From assembly GCA_900112915.1 (NCBI GenBank), contig FONK01000002.1:124001-188000 (forward strand): a stretch of DNA of 64,000 nucleotides. Direction: 5' to 3'. The translations under genes and the position numbers were made by a program. Shown in pieces: positions 44,508 through 53,495 of the stretch (within the stretch, counting starts at the first letter, position 1; every line of letters starts with the position of its first letter). This DNA comes from Peptostreptococcaceae bacterium pGA-8 (GTDB lineage: Bacteria > Bacillota > Clostridia > Peptostreptococcales > Anaerovoracaceae). The notes beneath the pieces were generated by a model. The model had not been told where the DNA came from. It searched no databases and saw nothing but the letters and a program-made list of their open reading frames with translations.

Positions 44508-47022
44508 TATTTAAATCTGAACCTTCTTTCAATTGATTAAGCTCATCTTCGTTTATTAAAACCTGTCTTGGCCTGCTTCCGTCCTGTGGTCCGACTATGC
44601 CTCTTTCTTCCATCATATCAACTATTCTTGCCGCTCTATTATAGCCGATTCGAAATCTTCTCTGCAGCATTGATACCGAAGCCTGTCCGGTTTTAACGAC
44701 ACATTCAATGGCATCAGGTAACAGCTCATCGCCATCAGAAGATTTACCCATAGGCATTAAGTTTTCATTTTCAATGGTAGAAATAACCTCGCCTGAATAT
44801 TCCACATCCTTGACCTGGCTTTTTACATAGTTAATTACTTTGTTAACTTCTTCATCAGAAACAAAGGTTCCTTGAACTCTTATAGGCTTGCCCATTCCCA
44901 GTGGATTAAAGAGCATATCACCTTTTCCAACTAACTTTTCTGCTCCGGACATATCTAATATAGTCCTTGAGTCAAATTGTGAAGAAACTGCAAATGCAAT
45001 TCTTGAAGGTATATTAGCCTTGATAACGCCTGTAATTACATCTACAGAAGGTCTTTGGGTTGCAACAATAAGGTGCATGCCGGCAGCCCTGGCCATTTGA
45101 GCCAATCTGCATATTGATTCCTCAACTTGAGACGGTGCTGCCATCATAAGATCTGCCAACTCGTCAATTATAATTACAACCTGTGGCAAAACATTCTCCT
45201 GCTGGCCATTCTTCTTCATATATTCATTAAATGATTCGAGATCACGAACACTATGCTCTGCAAATTTTTTGTATCTGTCATTCATCTCCGCCACAGCCCA
45301 GTTCAGTGCCGCCGCCGCCTTGGATGGCTCTGTTACAACAGGTATCAGCAAATGAGGTATGCCATTGTAATTCCCCAGTTCAACAACCTTCGGATCCACT
45401 AAAACCAGCTTCACTTCATCGGGATTGGCTTTGTATAAAATACTCGTAATAATGCTGTTGATGCATACACTCTTACCGGAGCCTGTAGAACCTGCAATCA
45501 GCAAATGCGGCATTGATTTTAAATCGGCAACAATTGCTTTGCCTGCAATATCCTTACCTACAGCAAATGTAATCTTTGATTTTGCGTTTTTAAACTCATT
45601 CGAATCTATAATTTCCCTGAGAGTTACCATATTTATAGTTCCATTTTCAACTTCTATGCCTACAGCAGCCTTACCGGGAATCGGTGCCTCAATTCTGATG
45701 CTCTTAGCTTCCAAATTTAACGCAATGTCATCAGCCAATCTAACTATGCTGGCAACCTTTACTCCCACATTGGGCTGTATTTCATACCTGGTGATTGCCG
45801 GTCCCTGTGTAACCTTAGATACCGTTGCATCCACCTTAAAGGTTCGCAGCGTTTCCTCCAGCTTCATGGCTTTTTGTTGAAGCAGCCTGCTATCCCCTTC
45901 CGAATTGCGCTTTTTAGGCATATTAAGCAACCCTGACTCCGGTTTTACATAATTAATCGCCGTACCGGAACCGGAAAGCTCTTCAGGGGATAAAACAGCT
46001 GCCGCGGCTTCCTTATTGGTAAGCTTAGGGGGCTCTTCCACGGCACTGCCATATTGGTTATCATATTCATAATTTGAGTCTGCAGCATAGTTTTCTTCAA
46101 TTCCATTTACAGTATGCTTAGATTTTTCATCCGCCGTATCAACAGTCGGTTTTGAACCTAAAATTGAACTTTCAGTCATAAATTTTAAAATATTGGACTT
46201 TTTATTACCTGACGGTTCATGACTGCCTTCATCATAAGGATTATTAATTGTAATTGGCTTTCGATTTCCTTTTCCTCTAAATTCAGAGCTTCTCTCATTA
46301 GAAAAATCAGGTCCCTGCGTATCCGCCTTAAAGGCTTCTGCCTCAGCCTGCTTGGCAGCCTTAACCTTAGCTCTTTCTTCCAGCTTAGAAGCTCTTAAAA
46401 GCTTTCTTTCTTCAAACTTATTGCTAATGCCTTCAAGTCCTCTGGAAATAGGAGTGTTTATTACAAGTAATGCCGGAACTATGATAAAAATTAATGCCGT
46501 CACATATAAACCAACCTTGCCGATGATTTTTACAAGAACAGTTCCTAAGGACATTCCAAAGCTACCGCCACTTTCCAGCTCTATTCCACTATCGTAAAAT
46601 GTTGAAAATGATATTTTTAAATTCTCAGCATCAATAAAACGTCCGCTATTTATTAGACAAAACATCAGAAATATAAGGGTAGTTAAGGCTACACTTTTTT
46701 TACTGATATTAACCGTTTTATCAGCAAAAATCAAAATACCGCATAGTATTAAGAACCACGGAAAAATAACCCCCATCAGCCCAAATGAGCCCTTAAGGAA
46801 ATTGCCAATGGCATTTCCCAGCTGACCGGCCGCCTGAAACTGCACAGCTGCAAAGGTAAAAACTCCCAAGGCTATGAAAACAAAAGCCCAAATTTCGTCG
46901 ATGACTCTTTTGTTAGCCTTTCGTTTCTCTTGCATCTTTTTAATTTCTGCTTTTTTTTCTTCATTTTTTGCTCTAGATTTGGAACTTCCGGCAGGACGTC
47001 CCCTTTTCTTCTTTTCTGCCAA
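44497..47022 (-). CDS. ftsK: DNA translocase FtsK/SpoIIIE
   Basis: This motor pumps chromosomal DNA at division. The 841-residue protein has four transmembrane segments within about 45-205, then a Lys/Glu/Ser-rich linker to about 385. The RecA-like motor has Walker A GSTGSGKSVC near 511, and a gamma winged-helix domain at the end (SMLQRRFRIGYNRAARIVD) reads KOPS-type sequences. The first residues, KKRGRPAGSSKSR, look like an AT-hook. The role could be sporulation-type or division-type; no sporulation genes are nearby. Confidence 0.96.
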   Translation of the reverse strand: MAEKKKRGRPAGSSKSRAKNEEKKAEIKKMQEKRKANKRVIDEIWAFVFIALGVFTFAAVQFQAAGQLGNAIGNFLKGSFGLMGVIFPWFLILCGILIFADKTVNISKKSVALTTLIFLMFCLINSGRFIDAENLKISFSTFYDSGIELESGGSFGMSLGTVLVKIIGKVGLYVTALIFIIVPALLVINTPISRGLEGISNKFEERKLLRASKLEERAKVKAAKQAEAEAFKADTQGPDFSNERSSEFRGKGNRKPITINNPYDEGSHEPSGNKKSNILKFMTESSILGSKPTVDTADEKSKHTVNGIEENYAADSNYEYDNQYGSAVEEPPKLTNKEAAAAVLSPEELSGSGTAINYVKPESGLLNMPKKRNSEGDSRLLQQKAMKLEETLRTFKVDATVSKVTQGPAITRYEIQPNVGVKVASIVRLADDIALNLEAKSIRIEAPIPGKAAVGIEVENGTINMVTLREIIDSNEFKNAKSKITFAVGKDIAGKAIVADLKSMPHLLIAGSTGSGKSVCINSIITSILYKANPDEVKLVLVDPKVVELGNYNGIPHLLIPVVTEPSKAAAALNWAVAEMNDRYKKFAEHSVRDLESFNEYMKKNGQQENVLPQVVIIIDELADLMMAAPSQVEESICRLAQMARAAGMHLIVATQRPSVDVITGVIKANIPSRIAFAVSSQFDSRTILDMSGAEKLVGKGDMLFNPLGMGKPIRVQGTFVSDEEVNKVINYVKSQVKDVEYSGEVISTIENENLMPMGKSSDGDELLPDAIECVVKTGQASVSMLQRRFRIGYNRAARIVDMMEERGIVGPQDGSRPRQVLINEDELNQLKEGSDLNNED

Positions 47023-47057
47023 TTTAATCCCCCACTATGATTAATAAAGCCTAGAAT

Positions 47058-47909
47058 TTATGCTGTCTTCAGAAATAATGAAACAACTCCGTAAACAATT
47101 GTCAGAACCCCGATAACCCAAACATAAGTTGAAAAATATTTTAATTTTTTCTGTGAAACAACCTTTATCATCGCCTTAATTGCAACATATCCTGAAACCG
47201 CTGCAACTATGAAGCCAACTGCCATAGGTCCTAGAATGCTTAAATCAATTCCGGCCTTAATTGCCTTAGGTAGCTCCAATATCGCCGAGCCGAGAATAGA
47301 TGGAATAGAAATCAGAAAAGCAAATTTTACAGCGAATTCCCTGTCTAATCCTGAAATCAGGCCGCCAACCAAGGTTGAACCTGACCTTGAAACTCCCGGA
47401 CAAATTGCAAAGCCTTGCAATAGACCTACAAATATTGCATTTCTGTAATTCATTCTATCGATCAGCTTATTTGCACCGGCAATTTTTTCTGCAAAGTACA
47501 TAAGAAATCCGGTTATGATCCAGCCAACACCTATGGCAATCAAGCTATTGAACAAGCTTGAAAAAATATCCTGGAAAAGAAAACCGATAATAACTGTAGG
47601 AATAGTTGCTACAATAATCATTATCCCCAGCTTTCTCACAGGATTATCATTAATCCTAAGACCTTTACCGGTAAAGATATCCTTAATGAGATTTACCAGT
47701 TCCAAGCAAAGCTCCAGTATTTCTTTTTTATAGACAATGAATACGGATACTAATGTACCTAAATGCAATACGACGGAGAAGAAAATTACCTTATCTCCAT
47801 CAATTCCAAAAAAATGCTGCAGCATGGCCAGATGTCCTGAACTGCTGATTGGAAGAAACTCTGCAAGTCCCTGTATAAAGCCTAATATTATCGCTTCAAA
47901 ATATCCCAT
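47058..47909 (-). CDS. uppP: Undecaprenyl-diphosphatase UppP/BacA
   Basis: UppP recycles undecaprenyl pyrophosphate to the carrier lipid needed for wall synthesis, and excess confers bacitracin resistance. The 283-residue, multi-helix protein has both family boxes: GLAEFLPISSSGHLAM near the N-terminus and CPGVSRSGSTLVGGL mid-protein. Its length fits. It lies 35 bases before ftsK on the same strand, so read-through is possible. Confidence 0.96.
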   Translation of the reverse strand: MGYFEAIILGFIQGLAEFLPISSSGHLAMLQHFFGIDGDKVIFFSVVLHLGTLVSVFIVYKKEILELCLELVNLIKDIFTGKGLRINDNPVRKLGIMIIVATIPTVIIGFLFQDIFSSLFNSLIAIGVGWIITGFLMYFAEKIAGANKLIDRMNYRNAIFVGLLQGFAICPGVSRSGSTLVGGLISGLDREFAVKFAFLISIPSILGSAILELPKAIKAGIDLSILGPMAVGFIVAAVSGYVAIKAMIKVVSQKKLKYFSTYVWVIGVLTIVYGVVSLFLKTA

Positions 47910-47943
47910 AAAATTCTCCTATTAATCTATTTCTCGATAAAAA

Positions 47944-49044
47944 TTATTTATTTTCCTCTTTAGGATTGATAAACTTCTTCTCTACTAAAAGTTCTGCACA
48001 GAGAACAGCTCCGCCGGCAGCACCTCGTTTAGTATTGTGAGCAAGGCCTATGAATTTAAAGTCATATATTTTATCTTCTCTAATTCTTCCAATGTTAACA
48101 GCCATTCCGTTTTCTGCCTCAACATCTAAAGATACCTGCGGTCTGTCATCTTCAGGTAAATAATGGATAAACTGCTTAGGTGCGCTGGGAAGCTCATGTT
48201 CAGCCGGAAAGCTCTTAAAGTCTACTAATTTTTTTATCAGCTCCTCTTTGGTAGCTTTCTTTCTAAACTTAACAAAAACAGCCGCAGTATGGCCATTCAG
48301 CACAGGAACTCTTACACACTGACATGTAATATCAGGTTCCGAGGCTTTAACAATTTCACCATTTTCAATTTTTCCGAATACCTTCAATGGTTCATCTTCA
48401 CTTTTTGCTTCTTCACCACCAATATACGGTATTATATTGCCAACCATTTCAGGCCATTGTTCAAAGGTTTTTCCTGCGCCTGAGATGGCTTGATAGGTTG
48501 TAACAACTGCTTCGTATGGTTCATATTCTTCCCAAGCCGCCAAAGCCGGTACATATGCCTGAATTGAACAATTAGGCTTCACGGCAATAAATCCGTATTT
48601 TGTGCCTAATCTGTTTTTTTGACTGCTTATGATATCCGTATGTCTATGATTTATCTCAGGAATAATCATAGGCACATCAGGTGTCCATCTGTGGGCACTG
48701 TTATTTGAAACTACCGGAACTTCTGCTTTAGCATAAGCATTTTCAATTGCTATAATCTCATCCTTATCCATGTCGACAGCACTGAAGACAAAATCCACTT
48801 TCCCGGCTATATCATCGATTTGAGCTATATCATATACAGTGAGTTTTTTCACTGCTTCCGGCATCGGTGCTTCCAATTTCCATTTAGCGGCTTCTTCGTA
48901 AGCCTTTCCTGCACTTCTGGAGCTGGCTGCAACAACCACTACCTGAAACCATGGATGCTCTTCAAGAAGAGAAATAAATCTCTGCCCTACCATTCCTGTA
49001 GCTCCTAAAATACCAACTTTAAGTTTTCTGTTCAAATTTCTCAT
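47944..49044 (-). CDS. asd: Aspartate-semialdehyde dehydrogenase (archaeal/fungal-type)
   Basis: Asd makes aspartate semialdehyde for lysine, diaminopimelate, threonine and methionine. The 366-residue sequence has GATGMVGQRF for NADP, KPNCSIQAYV with catalytic Cys159, and GHTAAVFVKF with the active His. The pattern (SNNSAHRW, EINHRHTD, VPVLNGHTAAV) is that of the archaeal and fungal branch, not the usual 330-residue Bacillus form. GAGAGGG lies before the ATG at 49044. Its own promoter is strong. Confidence 0.93.
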   Translation of the reverse strand: MRNLNRKLKVGILGATGMVGQRFISLLEEHPWFQVVVVAASSRSAGKAYEEAAKWKLEAPMPEAVKKLTVYDIAQIDDIAGKVDFVFSAVDMDKDEIIAIENAYAKAEVPVVSNNSAHRWTPDVPMIIPEINHRHTDIISSQKNRLGTKYGFIAVKPNCSIQAYVPALAAWEEYEPYEAVVTTYQAISGAGKTFEQWPEMVGNIIPYIGGEEAKSEDEPLKVFGKIENGEIVKASEPDITCQCVRVPVLNGHTAAVFVKFRKKATKEELIKKLVDFKSFPAEHELPSAPKQFIHYLPEDDRPQVSLDVEAENGMAVNIGRIREDKIYDFKFIGLAHNTKRGAAGGAVLCAELLVEKKFINPKEENK

Positions 49045-49076
49045 GTCCAACCCTCTCAAATAATTGTAACTATGTT

Positions 49077-49105
49077 ATTATACACTAATTCCGTTGATAT
49101 TTCAA
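49077..49105 (-). promoter_or_regulatory. asd promoter
   Basis: Reading leftwards, TTGAAA (49105-49100) and a perfect TATAAT (49082-49077) have a 17-base spacer. It stands just after the rpmF terminator. Confidence 0.8.
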
Positions 49106-49121
49106 CATTTTTAACAGATTA

Positions 49122-49153
49122 TAAAAAATAAAAAACGCCGGAAAACCGACGTT
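49122..49153 (-). terminator. Intrinsic terminator after rpmF
   Basis: AACGTCGG/CCGGCGTT arms (one T-G pair) with a four-base loop at 49134-49153 are followed, reading leftwards, by a long T-rich tract to 49122. Confidence 0.85.
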
Positions 49154-49166
49154 AGTATTATTCATC

Positions 49167-49358
49167 TTAAGCCTCTGCAGCATTGTCAGCAACGATTTCC
49201 TTGCCGTCATAGTAATTGCAATTAGGGCATACTCTGTGTGGAAGCTTTGGCTCATGACACTGTGGACAGATAGAAAGTCCCGGTAAAGCCTTCTTCATAT
49301 TTGGAGCTCTTCTGCTGTCTCTCTTTGCTTTAGATGTTTTCCTCTTTGGAACTGCCAT
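49167..49358 (-). CDS. rpmF: 50S ribosomal protein L32
   Basis: L32 is a small zinc-ribbon ribosomal protein. The 63-residue sequence begins [17 protein letters not shown] and has two CxxC pairs ([17 protein letters not shown]) for zinc, so it is the C-plus form. AAGGAGGTG precedes the ATG. It forms a single-gene transcript between a consensus promoter and a terminator. The DUF177/YceD gene that often precedes rpmF is absent. Confidence 0.97.
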   Translation of the reverse strand: MAVPKRKTSKAKRDSRRAPNMKKALPGLSICPQCHEPKLPHRVCPNCNYYDGKEIVADNAAEA

Positions 49359-49409
49359 ATTCTACACCTCCTTATACTCTGAATATCGAACTGTATTCGT
49401 AACCACTAG

Positions 49410-49438
49410 ATTATAACCGTTAATTTGACTCATGTCAA
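49410..49438 (-). promoter_or_regulatory. rpmF promoter, full consensus
   Basis: Reading leftwards, perfect TTGACA (49438-49433) and perfect TATAAT (49415-49410) have the ideal 17-base spacer. The -35 begins directly after the ackA stop codon. Confidence 0.92.
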
Positions 49439-49441
49439 GCC

Positions 49442-50650
49442 TTACTTTCTCAATCTTTCGTTTACGATTTTATATGTATCTCTTGCAATCATCAGCTCTT
49501 CATTCGTAGGAACCAAAAGAATCTTAACTTTAGAATCATCTGTGGATATAACTCTTTCTTGTCCTCTTACCTTATTCTTAAGGAGATCAAGCTTTATTCC
49601 GAGATTGCCCATTTCATTACAAATGTGAGCTCGCATTTCTGCGCTGTTTTCACCTACACCTGCTGTAAATATCAAGGCATCTACTCCGTTCATTTCAGCA
49701 ATATATGCACCGATATAGAATCTAACCTTCTGGGCAAATACTCTCAAAGCCAGTGCAGCTCTTTCATCACCTTCAGCTACAGCATCCTCCAAATCTCTAA
49801 AGTCGCTGGATACGCCGGAAATGCCGAGGACACCGGATTTTTTGTTCAAGATGTCATTGACAACCCCATGAGGAAGATTTTCTTTTTCTCTGATAAAGGT
49901 CACGATTGCCGGGTCAATGTCCCCGCTTCTGGTTCCCATTACAAGACCCTGAAGTGGTGTAAAGCCCATTGATGTATCAATAACCTTACCATATTTGATC
50001 GCAGAAACAGATGCTCCGTTACCAAGATGACAGGTTATAATTTTTAAATCATTAATGCTTACATTCAGCTTTGCAGCCGCTCTCTCAGAAACATACTTAT
50101 GTGATGTTCCATGAAAACCATACTTTCTGATTCCATACTTTGTGTAGTATTCATATGGGATAGCATATAAATAGTTATGTGCCGGCATAGTCTGATGAAA
50201 TGCAGTATCAAATACGCCAACCATAGGAGTTGTAGGCATAAGCTCTCTACAAGCCGCAATTCCCAATAGGTTTGGAGGGTTGTGAAGTGGAGCCAGCTCG
50301 ATACAATCTTCTAATGCTTTTATAACATTGCTATCGATTAAAACTGATTCTGCATACTTTTCACCTGCGTGAACAACTCTGTGGCCGACAGCTCCTATTT
50401 CCTCCATTGACTTAACCACTCCATGGTTTTCATCAACAATAGCGTTTAAAACCTGAGCAATCGCATCCTTATGGTTTGCCATAGGAACCTCGGTTGAAAT
50501 CTTGTCCATACCCATCTTCGTATGATTGATTACCGATCCATCCATACCTATTCTCTCAACAAGACCTTTGGCTAACAACTGTTCATTTGTCATATCAAGG
50601 ACTTGATACTTCAGTGATGAGCTGCCACAATTAATTACTAAGACTTTCAT
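49442..50650 (-). CDS. ackA: Acetate kinase
   Basis: AckA converts acetyl phosphate and ADP to acetate and ATP, the energy-yielding end of anaerobic acetate fermentation. The 402-residue protein has [11 protein letters not shown] for nucleotide binding, [19 protein letters not shown], the active-site region HLGNGASV and [14 protein letters not shown] precedes the ATG. Its usual partner pta is not in the window. Confidence 0.97.
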   Translation of the reverse strand: MKVLVINCGSSSLKYQVLDMTNEQLLAKGLVERIGMDGSVINHTKMGMDKISTEVPMANHKDAIAQVLNAIVDENHGVVKSMEEIGAVGHRVVHAGEKYAESVLIDSNVIKALEDCIELAPLHNPPNLLGIAACRELMPTTPMVGVFDTAFHQTMPAHNYLYAIPYEYYTKYGIRKYGFHGTSHKYVSERAAAKLNVSINDLKIITCHLGNGASVSAIKYGKVIDTSMGFTPLQGLVMGTRSGDIDPAIVTFIREKENLPHGVVNDILNKKSGVLGISGVSSDFRDLEDAVAEGDERAALALRVFAQKVRFYIGAYIAEMNGVDALIFTAGVGENSAEMRAHICNEMGNLGIKLDLLKNKVRGQERVISTDDSKVKILLVPTNEELMIARDTYKIVNERLRK

Positions 50651-50710
50651 TTACATCCTCCATATATATCTATTAAAACTTAACATTAAACATATTAAAC
50701 ACACCAAAAT

Positions 50711-50739
50711 ATTATACAAGAATTTCTATCAAAAATCAA
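50711..50739 (-). promoter_or_regulatory. ackA promoter
   Basis: Reading leftwards, TTGATT (50739-50734, within the last codons of tmcAL) and a perfect TATAAT (50716-50711) have a 17-base spacer. Confidence 0.75.
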
Positions 50740-51868
50740 GATTAGACTCATAATATGGTTTTTGAACATAATCAGAATTCTCATATAAGTCTCTGCCTGT
50801 TATTATATTGAAGATATCAGTGCTTTTTATATCCAGTTCCAATTGCCTCCTCACATTCGGATTATGGCTATAAAACTTATTTATATTGGAAATTACAGGT
50901 AATTCACCATTACCCTTAAGGTAGGCTTTTAAGAATCTGCTCCCCCTTCCGTTTAATGCCAATACTCGAATGTATCCCGGAAATTTGTCAGCATCATCTC
51001 TTTTGATTCCAAGGAGTATCTGTGCTAAAAGCCTCGAAATTCTAGTATATGTATATCCCTTTGACTTTACTGCTAAAATCAATTCATCTGTGCTTTTTAC
51101 ATATCTAAACTCTTTAAACAGCTTATTGACAAGCCCCTCATCCCCGGATATTCCTATAAGCTCTTCTCTGCTTCTTCCAATTAGCGAGTTAACGACCATT
51201 TTAAAATAGTTTTTCTCAGTTTCTGCATAAAAATTCGGATTATTTTTATACAAAATTTCTCTAATTCTAGTGCCGCTTTCATGGTGGCCCTGACCATTTC
51301 TCTTAATTGAAAAAAGCTTCATTTTATCATTATTGAGTATATAATCCAGAGCAAGAATATTGTTTGAACCTGACAAAACAGCCATTTCTTCGGTGGTTAT
51401 AAACTCCTTAAGGGCTTTTTCACGAGCCGAAGGATAAGCACTTCCATCCTTCATAAATATAGCCATCATATGGTTTATTTTCTCCATATTATAAGTGAGC
51501 TTATCTGCCACTGATTTCAACACTTTTACATCGTCACACTCAGTACCGAATGCCAGGGTATCGCATCCTATTTTTTCAAGTAAATTCACTGCGCCCTTTG
51601 CAAAATAATTGCTGCTTGAGGATGCGTAAACAACCGGCAGCTCAATTACTAAATCAACACCATTTTCAACGGCAGTTTTTGCTCTATGCCACTTATCAAA
51701 ATATGCGATTCCACCTCGCTGAACAAAGCTTCCGCTCATAGTTGATACAATCACGGCATCGGGAAACTCTTCCTTAGCTCTTGAAATTAAATATCCATGA
51801 CCCTGATGAAAGGGATTAAACTCAGCAACAATGCCTACTGCTTTCGTAGACTTATTTTCCCTTGACAC
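50729..51868 (-). CDS. tmcAL: tRNA(Met) cytidine acetate ligase TmcAL (YlbM family)
   Basis: TmcAL makes N4-acetylcytidine at the wobble base of elongator tRNA-Met from acetate and ATP. The 379-residue protein has the nucleotidyltransferase-like AEFNPFHQGHGYLI, then STMSGSFVQRGG and KWHRAKTAVENGVDLVIELP, all family marks. The start is a GTG with only a weak site upstream. Use of acetate is notable next to ackA. It is the last gene of the recG-rsmD-coaD cluster. Confidence 0.93.
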   Translation of the reverse strand: MSRENKSTKAVGIVAEFNPFHQGHGYLISRAKEEFPDAVIVSTMSGSFVQRGGIAYFDKWHRAKTAVENGVDLVIELPVVYASSSSNYFAKGAVNLLEKIGCDTLAFGTECDDVKVLKSVADKLTYNMEKINHMMAIFMKDGSAYPSAREKALKEFITTEEMAVLSGSNNILALDYILNNDKMKLFSIKRNGQGHHESGTRIREILYKNNPNFYAETEKNYFKMVVNSLIGRSREELIGISGDEGLVNKLFKEFRYVKSTDELILAVKSKGYTYTRISRLLAQILLGIKRDDADKFPGYIRVLALNGRGSRFLKAYLKGNGELPVISNINKFYSHNPNVRRQLELDIKSTDIFNIITGRDLYENSDYVQKPYYESNLDF

Positions 51869-51883
51869 TTTAGTAATCCCGAC

Positions 51884-52420
51884 CTAAAGCTTTATTTCCT
51901 CGCCATTTTTGGTTTTAATGGCCATTGACTTTATTTCGTCTCTGTTGTTTTGAAGAATATGAGCAATATCATTAAAGGTTTTTTCCAGATTTGAATACAT
52001 TTCTCCGAAATACTTCATATTCATCTCATCCATTCTGCCCTGCATGTCAAATAGCATGTTATCAACATAATCATAGGTCTTCATCTTAAGAAGCATTGCA
52101 TAGTCCTCAGCGTCTTTCATGATAGCTTCAGCGCGCTCCTTTGCCTTTTTTGTTATTTCGTTGCTTTCAACCATGTAATCGGCCTGTTTATTAGCGTTTA
52201 CGATAATCTTTTCATATTCGCCCTTAGCTTCTGCCAGAATTCTGTCCTTTTCATCTTTAATCCACTTGGCTTCTTTAATATCATCAGGAAGGGATAGATC
52301 AATATTTCGTGAAATTTCCAGAATTTCACTTCCGTCCACCATAATTTTTCCTGTCAAAGGAACTCCCGGCGCATTATTAACGATGTCATTTAATTCTGCC
52401 AACATATCAAGAACTGTCAT
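51884..52420 (-). CDS. Coiled-coil protein of unknown function, DivIVA/ATP synthase b-like
   Basis: The 178-residue protein is mostly a charged helix. Residues 1-45 are a folded start (VLDMLAELNDIVNNAP), and 50-165 are a coiled coil rich in Lys, Glu and Ala. It has no membrane segment. Such proteins, often labelled ATPase or DivIVA-like, lie beside coaD in many Clostridia, but the activity is unproven. A scaffold role in envelope growth is only a guess. It lies 22 bases after coaD and 15 before tmcAL. Confidence 0.8.
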   Translation of the reverse strand: MTVLDMLAELNDIVNNAPGVPLTGKIMVDGSEILEISRNIDLSLPDDIKEAKWIKDEKDRILAEAKGEYEKIIVNANKQADYMVESNEITKKAKERAEAIMKDAEDYAMLLKMKTYDYVDNMLFDMQGRMDEMNMKYFGEMYSNLEKTFNDIAHILQNNRDEIKSMAIKTKNGEEIKL

Positions 52421-52442
52421 TTTATTTCTCCTATTCTATATA

Positions 52443-52931
52443 TTATTTAATTTTTATATACTTGTTCTTCATCTTATCCAAAACCATATCGGGAACCAGA
52501 CCGGATACGGATCCGCCTAAGGATGCAACCTCTTTAATCATACTTGAACTGATGAATGAATACTTAGGACTTGTCATTAGAAAAATAGACTCTACATCCT
52601 TATTAAACAAACATGCATTCATCTGAGCCATAGACAGCTCATACTCAAAGTCCGTAATGGCTCTCAAGCCTCTTATAACGGCATTGAATCCGTTAGCATT
52701 TACATAGTCCGCCAGTAGCCCGGAAAATGAATCCACTTCTACATTGGGGGTATCTTTGAAGAGTTCCTTGAGCATGGTAACTCTTTCTTCAACGGAAAAC
52801 AACGGCTTCTTCTGAGGATTTTCAATTACGCCTACAACCAGTGAATCAAACATCTTAGCACCGCGATAGATTATGTCTAAATGACCGCTGGTAACCGGGT
52901 CAAAGGACCCTGAATATAATGCTTTAGTCAT
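52443..52931 (-). CDS. coaD: Pantetheine-phosphate adenylyltransferase
   Basis: CoaD adds AMP to phosphopantetheine, the fourth step of coenzyme A synthesis. The 162-residue form starts MTKALYSGSFDPVTSGH, which holds the (T/H)xGH nucleotide site. The SFISSSMIKEVA segment is the second family mark, and RGLRAITDFEYE binds substrate. The ATG overlaps the rsmD end by eight bases. rsmD-coaD is a conserved pair. Confidence 0.97.
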   Translation of the reverse strand: MTKALYSGSFDPVTSGHLDIIYRGAKMFDSLVVGVIENPQKKPLFSVEERVTMLKELFKDTPNVEVDSFSGLLADYVNANGFNAVIRGLRAITDFEYELSMAQMNACLFNKDVESIFLMTSPKYSFISSSMIKEVASLGGSVSGLVPDMVLDKMKNKYIKIK

Positions 52932-53484
52932 TAAGTTCCTCTCCCATCTCATATATTGATAGAGCAATGGTGCCGTATTTTCTGACCTTAGTTTTTAAAA
53001 GTCTTCCAACTTGTTCAGGCAACTCCATGCGACTATTATGCTCTGCTATTATTATACCGTCAGACGCCAATAAATCAAGTGAATCTATCATATCCAAGGA
53101 AACTTCATAATATCCGGATTCATATGGTGGATCTAATATTATTAAATCAGCCCTTTCTGAAATTTTATTTAAAGCCGACTTATAATCCAGCATCAAAAAA
53201 GTCGCACGCTCAAGACATTTACACAGCTTTACATTTTCTTTTATAACTTTCATACTTTCACGCTTGCTATCGCAAAAGTAGCATTTTTTGGCACCGCGGG
53301 AAATAGCTTCAATACCCAGCCCTCCGCTTCCACCAAACAAATCTATACACACACCGTCATACAGATTGTGCATGGCAATACTGAAAATTGCTTCTTTTAC
53401 TTTATCCGATGTGGGTCTAACACCTTGATTATCCTCCGGCGAAATTAACTTTCGACCTTTGAATTCTCCTGAAATTACTCTCAT
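52924..53484 (-). CDS. rsmD: 16S rRNA (guanine(966)-N(2))-methyltransferase RsmD
   Basis: RsmD methylates G966 of 16S rRNA in the 30S particle. The 186-residue protein begins MRVISGEFKGRKL and has RPTSDKVKEAIFS, the SAM loop DLFGGSGGLGIEA and the catalytic motif LDPPYE. It follows recG by 11 bases and overlaps coaD. Length and order match other Bacillota. Confidence 0.95.
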   Translation of the reverse strand: MRVISGEFKGRKLISPEDNQGVRPTSDKVKEAIFSIAMHNLYDGVCIDLFGGSGGLGIEAISRGAKKCYFCDSKRESMKVIKENVKLCKCLERATFLMLDYKSALNKISERADLIILDPPYESGYYEVSLDMIDSLDLLASDGIIIAEHNSRMELPEQVGRLLKTKVRKYGTIALSIYEMGEELND

Positions 53485-53495
53485 CTTTTACATCC

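Noticed and set aside
45425-45880. Rightward 151-residue reading frame
   Set aside because: It is antisense to the ftsK motor domain and mirrors its codon pattern.
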